A DNA stretch of 64,000 nucleotides from JAFDCJ01 sp049669725 (GTDB lineage Bacteria > Desulfobacterota > Desulfobacteria > Desulfobacterales > JAFDCJ01): assembly GCA_049669725.1 (NCBI GenBank), contig JBATKU010000449.1, forward strand, positions 3,746 to 67,745, written 5' to 3'. Every line of letters begins with the position of its first letter. Position 1 is the stretch's first letter. Positions 36,887 through 45,306 of the stretch are shown here, piece by piece. The translations under genes were made by a program, and so were the position numbers. A model generated the notes under the pieces. The model ran no database searches. It saw only the letters and a program-made list of their open reading frames with translations, and was not told the origin of the DNA.

Positions 36887-36968
36887 GCTCGATACTCGAT
36901 GAAGGAAAGAAAAGCTGAACCTGCGGAATTGCAATTATCGAGCATCGAGTATCCAGTATCGAGCATCA
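36887..36968. repeat. Intergenic hairpin, 'ATCGAGTATCGAG' dialect
   Basis: GCTCGATACTCGATGA (36887-36902) is complementary to words in the right arm 36934-36968 (TTATCGAGCATCGAGTATCC). It begins directly at the sucA stop and precedes sucB. The same dialect occurs at 42.0 and 55.6 kb. Confidence 0.6.
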
Positions 36969-37036
36969 GTGGTCAATTATCGAATATTGGCCGTAAAAGC
37001 GACGAATAAAAATCAACTAACATATTAGGAGTCTAA

Positions 37037-38392
37037 ATGATCACCGAGATAAAAGTCCCCAGTGTAGGAGAATCCGTTACCGAAGCGCTGCTGGCGCAAT
37101 GGTTTAAAAGTGATGGTGATCCGGTAAAAAAAGATGAGCCCCTTTTCGTCATTGAAACCGACAAGGTCACCCTTGAAGTAGTGGCCGAAGCAGATGGCAT
37201 GCTGAAGATTAAGGTCGCAGAGGGGGAAACTGTGGCCATCGGCGCTGTTGTCGGAACGCTGGATTCAGAAGGTGCGGCTCGGGCAGCAGCAATGCCTGCG
37301 GTTGAACAGGCACAAGAAGCCCAAACCGAGGCATCCACGCCCAGCGAACCGGCAACGCCGGAAGCAGCGGAAAAACCGGCAGCGGCCCCGGCCGTCGAAC
37401 TCGCTGAACCTTTGCTGCCACCGCCGGCACCCGTGCCGGAGCAAAGCTTGCCGCCTTCAGAGACCGGAAGTCAATTGGGACCTTCGGTAAGAAGGCTGGT
37501 GGCGGAAAAAAACCTGGATCCGGCCCTGATACCGGGGACAGGACCCGACGGTCGCATCACAAAAGGCGATGTGGTTTTGTATCTGGAAAGTGATCATCCG
37601 GCAGTTTCAGCGGCCATATCCGATCAGAGTGCAGTTCCGGCAGCGGTACAGGCACCGGTGGATATGGAACCGGCCAAAACCATTACGGCCGAAGAACGCA
37701 TCAGCAAAAAACCAATGAGCCCGATCCGGCAACGCATCGCCGCCCGTCTGCTGGAGGCCAAACACAGCACGGCCATGCTCACCACCTTCAATGAAATTGA
37801 TATGACGAACCTCATGGCCATTCGCAAGCAGTACAAAGAGACCTTTAAGCAAAAATACGGCGTTAATCTGGGGATGATGTCGTTTTTTATCAAGGCCGGA
37901 GTAGAAGCACTCAAGGAGCAGCCTCAGATCAATGCCTTTATAGACGGAAAGGATTTTATCGAGCACCACTATTATCACATCGGAGTGGCTGTGGGTTCTG
38001 AACGGGGTCTGGTCGTTCCGGTTATCCGCCACGCGGATAAGCTGAGTTTTGCCGGACTGGAACAGGCCATTGTAGATTATGTCAAAAAAATCCAGGAAAA
38101 TCGTCTTGAAATTTCAGATCTCGAGGGCGGCACGTTTACCATCAGTAACGGCGGCGTTTACGGCTCACTGTTGAGCACACCAATTTTAAATACACCCCAA
38201 AGCGCTATTCTGGGAATGCATAAAATTGAAAAGCGTCCGGTTGTGATCGATGATCAAATCGTCATCCGGACCATGATGTATGTGGCCCTAAGCTACGATC
38301 ACCGTATCGTGGACGGCAGAGAAGCGGTCACCTTCCTCAAACGTATCAAAGAGTTTATCGAAAACCCGGAACGCATGATGATGGAGATTTGA
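37037..38392 (+). CDS. sucB: Dihydrolipoyllysine succinyltransferase (2-oxoglutarate dehydrogenase E2)
   Basis: A 451-residue E2. Domains in order: one lipoyl domain (residues 1-77) with the lipoylated lysine in ETDKVTLEV, an Ala/Pro-rich linker (about 80-145), a peripheral-subunit-binding domain (GPSVRRLVAEKNLDPALIPG, near 155-190), and the catalytic acyltransferase domain from about 225, ending with the active-site SYDHRIVDGREAVTFL. It transfers succinyl groups to CoA. AGGAG precedes the ATG; the next gene starts two bases after its stop. Confidence 0.96.
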   Translation: MITEIKVPSVGESVTEALLAQWFKSDGDPVKKDEPLFVIETDKVTLEVVAEADGMLKIKVAEGETVAIGAVVGTLDSEGAARAAAMPAVEQAQEAQTEASTPSEPATPEAAEKPAAAPAVELAEPLLPPPAPVPEQSLPPSETGSQLGPSVRRLVAEKNLDPALIPGTGPDGRITKGDVVLYLESDHPAVSAAISDQSAVPAAVQAPVDMEPAKTITAEERISKKPMSPIRQRIAARLLEAKHSTAMLTTFNEIDMTNLMAIRKQYKETFKQKYGVNLGMMSFFIKAGVEALKEQPQINAFIDGKDFIEHHYYHIGVAVGSERGLVVPVIRHADKLSFAGLEQAIVDYVKKIQENRLEISDLEGGTFTISNGGVYGSLLSTPILNTPQSAILGMHKIEKRPVVIDDQIVIRTMMYVALSYDHRIVDGREAVTFLKRIKEFIENPERMMMEI

Positions 38393-38393
38393 T

Positions 38394-39821
38394 ATGGCCA
38401 AAGATAAAAACTATGATGTCGTTATTATCGGAAGCGGTCCCGGAGGGTACGTGGCTGCGGTACGCGCTGCCCAGCTCGGTATGAAGGTGGCTTGCGTCGA
38501 AAAAGAACCGCGCCTGGGAGGTGTGTGTCTGAATGTCGGGTGCATACCCAGCAAAGCACTGTTGGATTCCAGCGAATACTACCATCTGGCTAAAGAACAT
38601 TTTGCCGCCCACGGCATTAAAACCGGCCGTGTAAGCCTGGACCTGCCGACCATGATGGCCCGCAAGGAAAAAGTTGTTCAGGAATTAACCGAAAATGTCC
38701 GAAAACTTCTTGAAGGCCACAAAATTGAAATCATTCACGGTACCGGCCGGCTGGCCGGATCCGACCGCGTCGAAATTGCGCCAAATGCTTCAGGACCTAA
38801 AAAAGCCGAGTATTTAAGCCTGCAGGCCAAGGCCATAGTATTGGCCACCGGCGCTGAGTCGGTATCATTGCCGGGCCTGGAGTTTGACGGCCGGCATTTG
38901 ATCAGCTCCCGGGAGGCCTTAAACCTGGATACCGTTCCCAAACACCTGGGTATTGTGGGCGGCGGTTACATCGGGCTGGAGTTGGGTTCAGTATGGCTGC
39001 GGCTCGGAGCCAAGGTAACGGTGATTGAAATGCTTCCGAAGATCGCCCCGACTCTTGATGGACAGGTGGGACGCAAACTGCAGCGGGTTCTCAAACGTCA
39101 GGGGATTAATTTCCGGATGCAAACCAGGGTAACCGCTGCTAAAATATCCAATAAATCAGTGCAGGTGGATCTGGAAACAAAAAAAGGTAAAGAAAGCTTA
39201 GCCTGCAATCGTCTTCTTATCAGCGTGGGTCGCCGTCCCCGCACCGGGGGACTGGGCATCGAAGAGATCGGAATTAACACAGACCCCGACACCGGCCACC
39301 TGCTGGTGGATGGATCCTATCGCACTAATATTCCATCCATTTATGCCATCGGCGACCTCATTGCCGGGCCGATGCTGGCCCACAAGGCCTCGGCCGAGGG
39401 CATCGCTGCGGCCGAATGCATCGCCGGCAAACCCGGAGAAGTCAATTATGACGCCATTCCATCGGTGATCTACACCTGGCCGGAGGTGGCCAGCGTGGGG
39501 CTTACCGAAGAACAGATCAAAGAGCGGGACATCGATTATTGTACCGGTACTTATCCGTTCTCCGGTGCCGGACGGGCACGCTGTATGGGTGAAACCGAGG
39601 GTTTCGTCAAAGTCATCGCCCATAAAAAAACCGATCGAATCCTGGGGGTGCACATCATCGGACCGCGCGCAGCGGACATGATCGCCGAATGTGTACTGGC
39701 CGTTGAGTTCGGTGCCAGTTCCGAAGACATTGCCCGTACCATCCACGGCCATCCGACCTTTGCCGAAGCCCTGCAGGAAGCAGCCATGGCCGTCCAAAAG
39801 TGCTCGATCTATGCATCCTGA
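38394..39821 (+). CDS. lpd: Dihydrolipoyl dehydrogenase (E3)
   Basis: A 475-residue FAD-dependent disulfide oxidoreductase that reoxidises the lipoyl group of E2 using NAD+. FAD-binding GSGPGGYVAAVRAAQLG, redox-active disulfide CLNVGCIPSK at about residues 42-51, NAD-binding GGGYIGLELGS, and the C-terminal HGHPTFAEA with the active-site histidine are all present. It starts one base after the sucB stop, so it is translated with the complex. Confidence 0.96.
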   Translation: MAKDKNYDVVIIGSGPGGYVAAVRAAQLGMKVACVEKEPRLGGVCLNVGCIPSKALLDSSEYYHLAKEHFAAHGIKTGRVSLDLPTMMARKEKVVQELTENVRKLLEGHKIEIIHGTGRLAGSDRVEIAPNASGPKKAEYLSLQAKAIVLATGAESVSLPGLEFDGRHLISSREALNLDTVPKHLGIVGGGYIGLELGSVWLRLGAKVTVIEMLPKIAPTLDGQVGRKLQRVLKRQGINFRMQTRVTAAKISNKSVQVDLETKKGKESLACNRLLISVGRRPRTGGLGIEEIGINTDPDTGHLLVDGSYRTNIPSIYAIGDLIAGPMLAHKASAEGIAAAECIAGKPGEVNYDAIPSVIYTWPEVASVGLTEEQIKERDIDYCTGTYPFSGAGRARCMGETEGFVKVIAHKKTDRILGVHIIGPRAADMIAECVLAVEFGASSEDIARTIHGHPTFAEALQEAAMAVQKCSIYAS

Positions 39822-39883
39822 GCAGAAAACAAATTCTTGACTTTCTGACGATACATAGCATAATTCCCTTATTGGGGATAACC

Positions 39884-41317
39884 GTGTTTCAGACAAATCA
39901 AGATCAAAATTACCGATCTGCTCTCGGCCTTAAAAGGGACCCGTTTGCACCAGAACCGGACGCCAAGTTTTACTACCCTTTTGAATCATTTGAGCAGCGA
40001 CTGCAGGTGCTCAATCACCTGGTCCAGGGGATGGATTTGCTCGTGCTGGTCATTGGTGAGTCCGGGAGCGGAAAAACCACCCTGTTGCATCGCTATCTGG
40101 CTAAGACCGATGTGCCGTGGAAAGCCGGCCGGATTCATATTGATCGTACGAGCACATCGGATAAACTCTCGCCCGGTCAAAAATCCGACAGCTACCCGGT
40201 CTTTGCCCAGCAGGATGTCCAAGACCCGATTGTGATCGTCGACGATGCGCATAAGTTGTCGGAAAAGGATTTGAGCTTTTTGCTGCAGGAAGCCCTGGTA
40301 CCCGAAAGCTCACATAAAATCAAGCGACTGGTCCTGTTCGGCGAACCAAGCTTAAGTACCTATATAACAGCGCTTTCAGAATCAACCGCCAGTGACATGG
40401 TGATCAACAAAATTACCATGCCGGCGCTGACAAGAGTGGAAGCCGACTCCTATCTTCAGTACCGGCCGGCCATGGCCGGCCACACCGGAGAAAGCCTTTT
40501 TAAACCATCCGTCATTAAAATGATCCATAAAAAATCTGAAGGGCTTCCCGGACGGATTAATGAACTCGCAGATCGATGGCTTAAAAAAAAGTATTCACAC
40601 AAATCACAATCGGAGGGTATTTTCACCTTGCTAAGAAATCTTTCTTTTAAGGCCGTAGGCTGGGTAGTTGCCGGAATAGCCGCAGTGGTTCTGGGGCTGT
40701 TTGTTTTCAATCAAATGGATTCGACCCCGCGAACCACACCGGAGAAGAAAAAGGCGTCCCTGCGCGTATTTCGCGCGAAAATTCCGGCCGTCACGGACTT
40801 CGACACACCTAAGTTCGTTAATCGGGTGGCACCGAAGGCGAAAGAGACGCCTCCCCGGGCATCCGCGGAGACAAACAAGCAACCACCGGCTGCAAAACAG
40901 CCGACTACACTGGCCAAGATGCCGCCCCAACGGATCCTGCAAACACAGGTAGAACCGCCGCCCATAAAGCCGCTAACTCCCAAAAGAGACGCCGTAAAAA
41001 ATACGATTTACCGTGAAAGCTGGCTGCTTGATCAGAATTCCTCTTTTTACACCCTGCAGGTGTTAGGTGTTCGAAATGAAGAATGGCTATTAAACTTCAT
41101 TAAAGTACATAACCTGCTGCAGAATCAAAATGTCGCCTATTATAAAACCGTATATAAAGGCCAACAATGGTATCCGTTGCTATACGGTGTTTATCCGACT
41201 AAATCCGAAGCAGCTGATGCCGTTAAAGAGTTGCCGGATAAGGTCCAAAAATCAATTCCATGGGTCCGCAAAATTTTAGCCATTCAAAAAGAAGTTCAGG
41301 CCGAAGCAAAGAGATAG
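39884..41317 (+). CDS. DamX-like AAA ATPase with transmembrane helix and SPOR domain
   Basis: A protein of about 477 residues. An N-terminal AAA/ExeA-type ATPase carries Walker A GESGSGKTT (near residue 60) and Walker B IVIVDDAH (near 115). A transmembrane helix (VGWVVAGIAAVVLGLFVF) near residue 260 is followed by a Pro/Lys-rich linker and a C-terminal SPOR domain (FYTLQVLGV to KSEAADAVKELP) that binds denuded septal peptidoglycan. This layout matches DamX, a division-site protein. The start is the GTG with GGGG six bases upstream; an open frame runs back to 39800 inside lpd. It lies 62 bases after lpd, an unexpected neighbour for TCA genes. Confidence 0.82.
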   Translation: MFQTNQDQNYRSALGLKRDPFAPEPDAKFYYPFESFEQRLQVLNHLVQGMDLLVLVIGESGSGKTTLLHRYLAKTDVPWKAGRIHIDRTSTSDKLSPGQKSDSYPVFAQQDVQDPIVIVDDAHKLSEKDLSFLLQEALVPESSHKIKRLVLFGEPSLSTYITALSESTASDMVINKITMPALTRVEADSYLQYRPAMAGHTGESLFKPSVIKMIHKKSEGLPGRINELADRWLKKKYSHKSQSEGIFTLLRNLSFKAVGWVVAGIAAVVLGLFVFNQMDSTPRTTPEKKKASLRVFRAKIPAVTDFDTPKFVNRVAPKAKETPPRASAETNKQPPAAKQPTTLAKMPPQRILQTQVEPPPIKPLTPKRDAVKNTIYRESWLLDQNSSFYTLQVLGVRNEEWLLNFIKVHNLLQNQNVAYYKTVYKGQQWYPLLYGVYPTKSEAADAVKELPDKVQKSIPWVRKILAIQKEVQAEAKR

Positions 41318-41375
41318 CAATATTGAGCAAAAAAAAGGTTTTGCAGAGCCCGCACCCTTGGTTAGGAGAAAGTAA

Positions 41376-41765
41376 ATGACTTACAGCCTGCATCACGTGC
41401 ATTTAATCTGTCGGGACCTGGAAAAAATGATCGGTTTTTTTGAAGAGGCCATTGGCGCCGAACTTGTTGAACGCAGGAAATTCGGGACCGCAGATGGTGC
41501 AATTCTGGACCTTCAGGGTATTGACATCAACTTGCGGGTTGCCCGCGAGGGTGAAAATTTGAGGGAAAACCTTACCCCATCCGGCTACGGATATGATCAC
41601 ATCGGCTTGCAGGTCGAAGATGTTCAGGCGGCTTATGACGATCTCTCCAAACGCGGCTACTCATTTTTCATGATGCCCACAGAAGCAGCCGGTTTAATGA
41701 TTGCCTTTTTCAAAGGGCCTGAAAATATAACCATTGAACTGGTTCAGCCCCTTGATTTGCAGTAG
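41376..41765 (+). CDS. VOC-family (glyoxalase/dioxygenase fold) protein
   Basis: A 129-residue vicinal-oxygen-chelate protein of two beta-alpha-beta-beta-beta modules. Metal-ligand candidates are His8 (HHVHLICRD), His near 75 (YDHIGLQV) and Glu near 121 (ITIELVQP). Members include lactoylglutathione lyase and methylmalonyl-CoA epimerase; which reaction applies cannot be said. A good AGGAG precedes the ATG. It ends one base before the convergent cydX stop. Confidence 0.82.
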   Translation: MTYSLHHVHLICRDLEKMIGFFEEAIGAELVERRKFGTADGAILDLQGIDINLRVAREGENLRENLTPSGYGYDHIGLQVEDVQAAYDDLSKRGYSFFMMPTEAAGLMIAFFKGPENITIELVQPLDLQ

Positions 41766-41766
41766 A

Positions 41767-41895
41767 TTAATCTTTTAAAGAGAGATACTTATCCTTCTCT
41801 GCGCCCAGCATTTCTTCGGTTTCCATCCACATCACGTTGATGATGCCGAAGGCGCAGGCCAGCAATACACCTAAGATCCACGCGAAGTACCACAT
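41767..41895 (-). CDS. cydX: Cytochrome bd small subunit CydX
   Basis: A 42-residue single-helix protein starting MWYFAWILGVLLACAFGI, nearly the consensus of CydX, the small subunit that stabilises the haems of cytochrome bd oxidase. After the helix a charged tail (ETEEMLGAEKDKY) follows, as in other long CydX proteins. AGGAG lies six bases before the ATG. It follows cydB on the same strand, separated by about 240 bases containing a hairpin repeat. Confidence 0.9.
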   Translation of the reverse strand: MWYFAWILGVLLACAFGIINVMWMETEEMLGAEKDKYLSLKD

Positions 41896-41969
41896 AAATT
41901 GCTCCTGTGTTGCCTATAATTGATATTATCTATCTGTTGTAAATTCCTGACTGCTTGTCGCTGGTAACG

Positions 41970-42064
41970 CTTGATACTCGATGCTGGATGCTCGATACCC
42001 GATGAAAACCTGAACCGTCTGACAATCATTATCGAGTATCGAGAAACGAGCATCCAGGATCAAG
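41970..42064. repeat. Intergenic hairpin, 'ATCGAGTATCGAG' dialect
   Basis: Arms 41970-42005 (CTTGATACTCGATGCTGG onward) and 42029-42064 (TTATCGAGTATCGAG to GATCAAG) are largely reverse-complementary, with a 23-base loop. It lies between cydB and cydX. Confidence 0.65.
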
Positions 42065-42133
42065 TGGTAACAGTATATAGCTAACCGATGACAGCCGACA
42101 GGTAAACAGTGACAAGTAGCCAGAATCCACCTG

Positions 42134-43276
42134 TTAGTACACCGAATGCGTCTCTTCTCTTATCTTATCTTCCGTTATCTTTCCCCGTAAAACCCGGTAC
42201 ACCCAGCTGGTATAGCCGATGACAATGGGTAAAAATATCACTACCGCCAAAAACATTAAATTCAAGGTGCGATGACTGGAGGTGGCATCATAAATCGTCA
42301 GGCTGCTGTTGGGATCCGTGCTGGAGGGGATCACAAACGGATACATTGCAAAACCGGCCGTCAGGATAACACCGGCCAGGGCGGCTCCGCTGAAGACAAA
42401 GGCCAATCCGGGCCGTTTGATTCCCGACAGCCAGATTGCCAGAATGCCGCCCGCAAAAGCCATCACCGGAGCGATGATGGTCCACCCGCATGTTGAATAG
42501 TTTTGCATCCATGCACCGGCGGCCACTTCCACTTTTTTTGCCAGCGGGCTGAAAGCGGTGCCGGCATCCGGCATCGAAACGATCCGATATCCGTCTATGC
42601 CAAAAGCCTGCCAGATTCCGGCGCCGGCAAAGGCGACCATGAATACAAGGCCGAAAATTCGCACCGCTTTCCTGGCGCGGGCGTTGATGTCGCCTTCGGT
42701 GCGCAACTGGAGATAAACCGCACCGTGCATAATCAGCATGGTCACACTGATGATTCCGGCCAGCAGGGCGAACGGATTCAGCAAACCCCAGAAGCTGCCG
42801 CTGTAAGTCGGCCGCACAAATTCATCGTATTGAAGCGGAACGCCTTGCAGTAAATTTCCGAAAGCGATGCCAAATACGAGGGCCGGCACAAAGCCGCCCA
42901 CAAATAATCCCCAATCCCAGGCAGTGCGCCAGCGAGGATCGGCAACCTTGCTGCGGTATTCGAATCCAAGGGGTCTGAAAAACAGGGCAAACAAGACCAG
43001 CAATATGGCCCAGTAAAAACCTGAGAAGGCGGCCGCATAAACCAGTGGCCAGGCTGCAAAAAGGGCTCCGCCGGCCGTAATCAGCCAGACCTGGTTTCCC
43101 TCCCAGGTAGGGCCGATGGCATTGAGCATGACGCGTCGCTGTTCATCGGTTCGGGCGACAAAGGGCAAAAGGGTGCCGATACCCAGATCAAACCCGTCCA
43201 GCAGGGCAAACCCGATCAGCAATACGCCGACAAACAGCCACCAGATGATTTTTAGTGTTAGATAGTCAAATAACAT
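42134..43276 (-). CDS. cydB: Cytochrome bd ubiquinol/menaquinol oxidase subunit II
   Basis: A 380-residue polytopic membrane protein, subunit II of cytochrome bd oxidase. The N-terminal WWLFVGVLLIGFALLDGFDLG and GPTWEGNQVWLITAGGALFAAWP stretches are hallmark CydB sequences. Length equals that of E. coli CydB. AGGAG precedes the ATG at good spacing. It lies between cydA and cydX on the minus strand. Confidence 0.96.
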   Translation of the reverse strand: MLFDYLTLKIIWWLFVGVLLIGFALLDGFDLGIGTLLPFVARTDEQRRVMLNAIGPTWEGNQVWLITAGGALFAAWPLVYAAAFSGFYWAILLVLFALFFRPLGFEYRSKVADPRWRTAWDWGLFVGGFVPALVFGIAFGNLLQGVPLQYDEFVRPTYSGSFWGLLNPFALLAGIISVTMLIMHGAVYLQLRTEGDINARARKAVRIFGLVFMVAFAGAGIWQAFGIDGYRIVSMPDAGTAFSPLAKKVEVAAGAWMQNYSTCGWTIIAPVMAFAGGILAIWLSGIKRPGLAFVFSGAALAGVILTAGFAMYPFVIPSSTDPNSSLTIYDATSSHRTLNLMFLAVVIFLPIVIGYTSWVYRVLRGKITEDKIREETHSVY

Positions 43277-43304
43277 ATTAAACTCTCCTTAATACTGGAT
43301 GAGC

Positions 43305-43450
43305 AAGAAATCCGAATATCGAAATTCGAAACAAATTCGAATACCAAAATTCAAATGGCCGAAACATGATATTAGCGCTGATATGGTCAAATAGTGATTT
43401 TGTTTGAGTAATTGAGACATTCGGATTTAAGATTTGTTTCGTATTTCGAG
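43305..43450. repeat. Inverted 'CGAAATTCGAAAC' dialect element between cydA and cydB
   Basis: Left arm 43305-43358 (CCGAATATCGAAATTCGAAA) and right arm 43408-43450 (CGGATTTAAGATTTGTTTCG) contain reverse-complementary words separated by about 50 bases. Same vocabulary as at 32.2 and 49.0 kb. Confidence 0.55.
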
Positions 43451-43502
43451 TTTAAACCTATCTATTTATATATGCCTTTTGCTCCCTGACATATGAAGTC
43501 CC

Positions 43503-45065
43503 CTAAGCAGCCGCGTCTTGTTCAAAATGATACCTTCCGGTATGCAGGCTGCTCGGTCCCAGCCGCACGAATTTTATCATCAAATACATCTCGGCAATCA
43601 GAAAAATGGTATAAAGCACCGTCATGGCGACCATGCTGCCGATAACATCTCCGACGCCCAGGGTTGATGTCGAAAGATAGGTGGGCAGCACCCCGCCGAT
43701 GGTCCAGGGCTGCCGCCCGTACTCAGCCACAAACCAGCCCAGCTCAATGGCGATCCAGGGTGCCGGAAGGCTGAGCAAAAGCAATTTTAGCAGCCACTTT
43801 TTTTGATCGAATACCCGCTTGGCACAAAAATAAAAGCTGAGTGCAATCAAGGCCAGCAAGTAAAATCCGACACCCACCATAATACGAAAGGCCCAGAACA
43901 TGGATGCCACGTTGGGAATTGTATCCAGGGCCGCCTGTTTAATCTGGCTGTCGGTGGCATCCACTACGCGTGGGGTGTAGCGTTTTAACAGCAGACCGTA
44001 CCCCAAGTTTTCTTTGTTGAGATTAAACCGGAACTTGTTCTGCTCGGACTTATCGCCACTGCGCAATTTTTCCAAAGACTCGTAAGCAACCATTCCGCTG
44101 CGGATACGTTGCTCATTTTCGGAAATTATGTCTTTTACGCCGGTCACTTCAGTGTCGATGGACCGCGTTACGATAATTCCGCCGACCCAGGGAATTTTAA
44201 TTGCGGCATTGGTCGTTTGCTCTTCCTGGTTCGGAAAACCGAACAGTGTGAAATGGCCGGGGGGCGGTTCGGTCTCCCATTCTGCTTCCATGGTGGCCAG
44301 CTTCACTTTTTGGACCTGACCGACAACGTATCCGGTTTCATCACCCAGCACAATGACCGATAATATGGACGCCAGCCCAAAACCGGCCGCCACTGCAAAA
44401 GAACGCCGGGCAAAGGCCAGATCACGGCCTTTGAGAAGAAAATAGGAGCTGATGGCCAGAACAAAAATGGAGGCCGCTACATACCCGGCACCAACGGTAT
44501 GAACAAATTTCACCTGGGCCACCGGATTCAAAATCAACTCTTTGAAACTCGTCAGTTCCATACGCATGGTTTCAAAATTAAACTCGGCACCGATGGGATG
44601 CTGCATCCAGGCATTGGCAATCAGGATCCACAGGGCCGACAAATTGGATCCCAGTGCCACCAGAAAAGTAACCGTCAGGTGAGCCCGCTTGCTCAGGCGA
44701 TCCCAGCCGAAGAAGAAAAGGCCGACAAAGGTGGACTCAAGGAAAAAAGCCATGAGGCCCTCGATGGCCAGCGGCGCACCGAAAATGTCACCGACGTAAT
44801 GGGAGTAATAAGCCCAGTTTGTGCCGAACTGAAATTCCATGGTGATGCCGGTGGTCACACCGATGGCAAAGTTGATGGCGAACAGCTTGCCCCAGAAGCG
44901 GGTCATGTCTTTGTAGACTTGTTTGCCGGTCATGACATAGACGGATTCCATAATAAACAGGATCCAGGACAGTCCCAGCGTCAGGGGGACAAAAATAAAA
45001 TGATACAGGGCTGTCAGCGCAAACTGCCAGCGGGATAGTTCAACAAAACTTTCAGTCGGTAGCAT
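43503..45065 (-). CDS. cydA: Cytochrome bd oxidase subunit I
   Basis: A 520-residue subunit I carrying haems b558, b595 and d; it oxidises quinol and reduces oxygen with high affinity. The N-terminal LSRWQFALTALYHFIFVPLT contains the haem ligand His22, and the GRQPWTIGGVLPT stretch is the conserved subunit I signature. The long Q-loop (roughly residues 255-385) and total length match the E. coli-type (L) subfamily. GGAG precedes the ATG. It is divergently oriented from cydDC, so the 240-base gap upstream probably holds shared regulation. Confidence 0.96.
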   Translation of the reverse strand: MLPTESFVELSRWQFALTALYHFIFVPLTLGLSWILFIMESVYVMTGKQVYKDMTRFWGKLFAINFAIGVTTGITMEFQFGTNWAYYSHYVGDIFGAPLAIEGLMAFFLESTFVGLFFFGWDRLSKRAHLTVTFLVALGSNLSALWILIANAWMQHPIGAEFNFETMRMELTSFKELILNPVAQVKFVHTVGAGYVAASIFVLAISSYFLLKGRDLAFARRSFAVAAGFGLASILSVIVLGDETGYVVGQVQKVKLATMEAEWETEPPPGHFTLFGFPNQEEQTTNAAIKIPWVGGIIVTRSIDTEVTGVKDIISENEQRIRSGMVAYESLEKLRSGDKSEQNKFRFNLNKENLGYGLLLKRYTPRVVDATDSQIKQAALDTIPNVASMFWAFRIMVGVGFYLLALIALSFYFCAKRVFDQKKWLLKLLLLSLPAPWIAIELGWFVAEYGRQPWTIGGVLPTYLSTSTLGVGDVIGSMVAMTVLYTIFLIAEMYLMIKFVRLGPSSLHTGRYHFEQDAAA

Positions 45066-45306
45066 AACTCGACTCCTTAAGTATTGAGCGCCCCATTCAG
45101 CTGAAAAGCCGTGTAGGACGTTTAAACTTGAATGCTTAATGGGTTCTGATGTAAGAGTTTATAACAGGGTTTGAACATCTCCCCTGATACGGCGTTTGAC
45201 TTTTAGAGCATTTTTCATCATCTTTAGGCAGAAATTTCTTGCATTACTGTTTAGAACCACTTGAATTTCTAATATATTCATCCGATATTTGTCAATCTGT
45301 TTTCAA

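Noticed and set aside
41871..42053. 60-codon minus-strand open frame overlapping the cydX upstream region
   Set aside because: It encodes the ATCGAG hairpin repeat and overlaps cydX in another frame.
36887..42064. CRISPR-like repeats of ATCGAG words
   Set aside because: Repeat units are short and degenerate, with no regular spacers and no cas genes.
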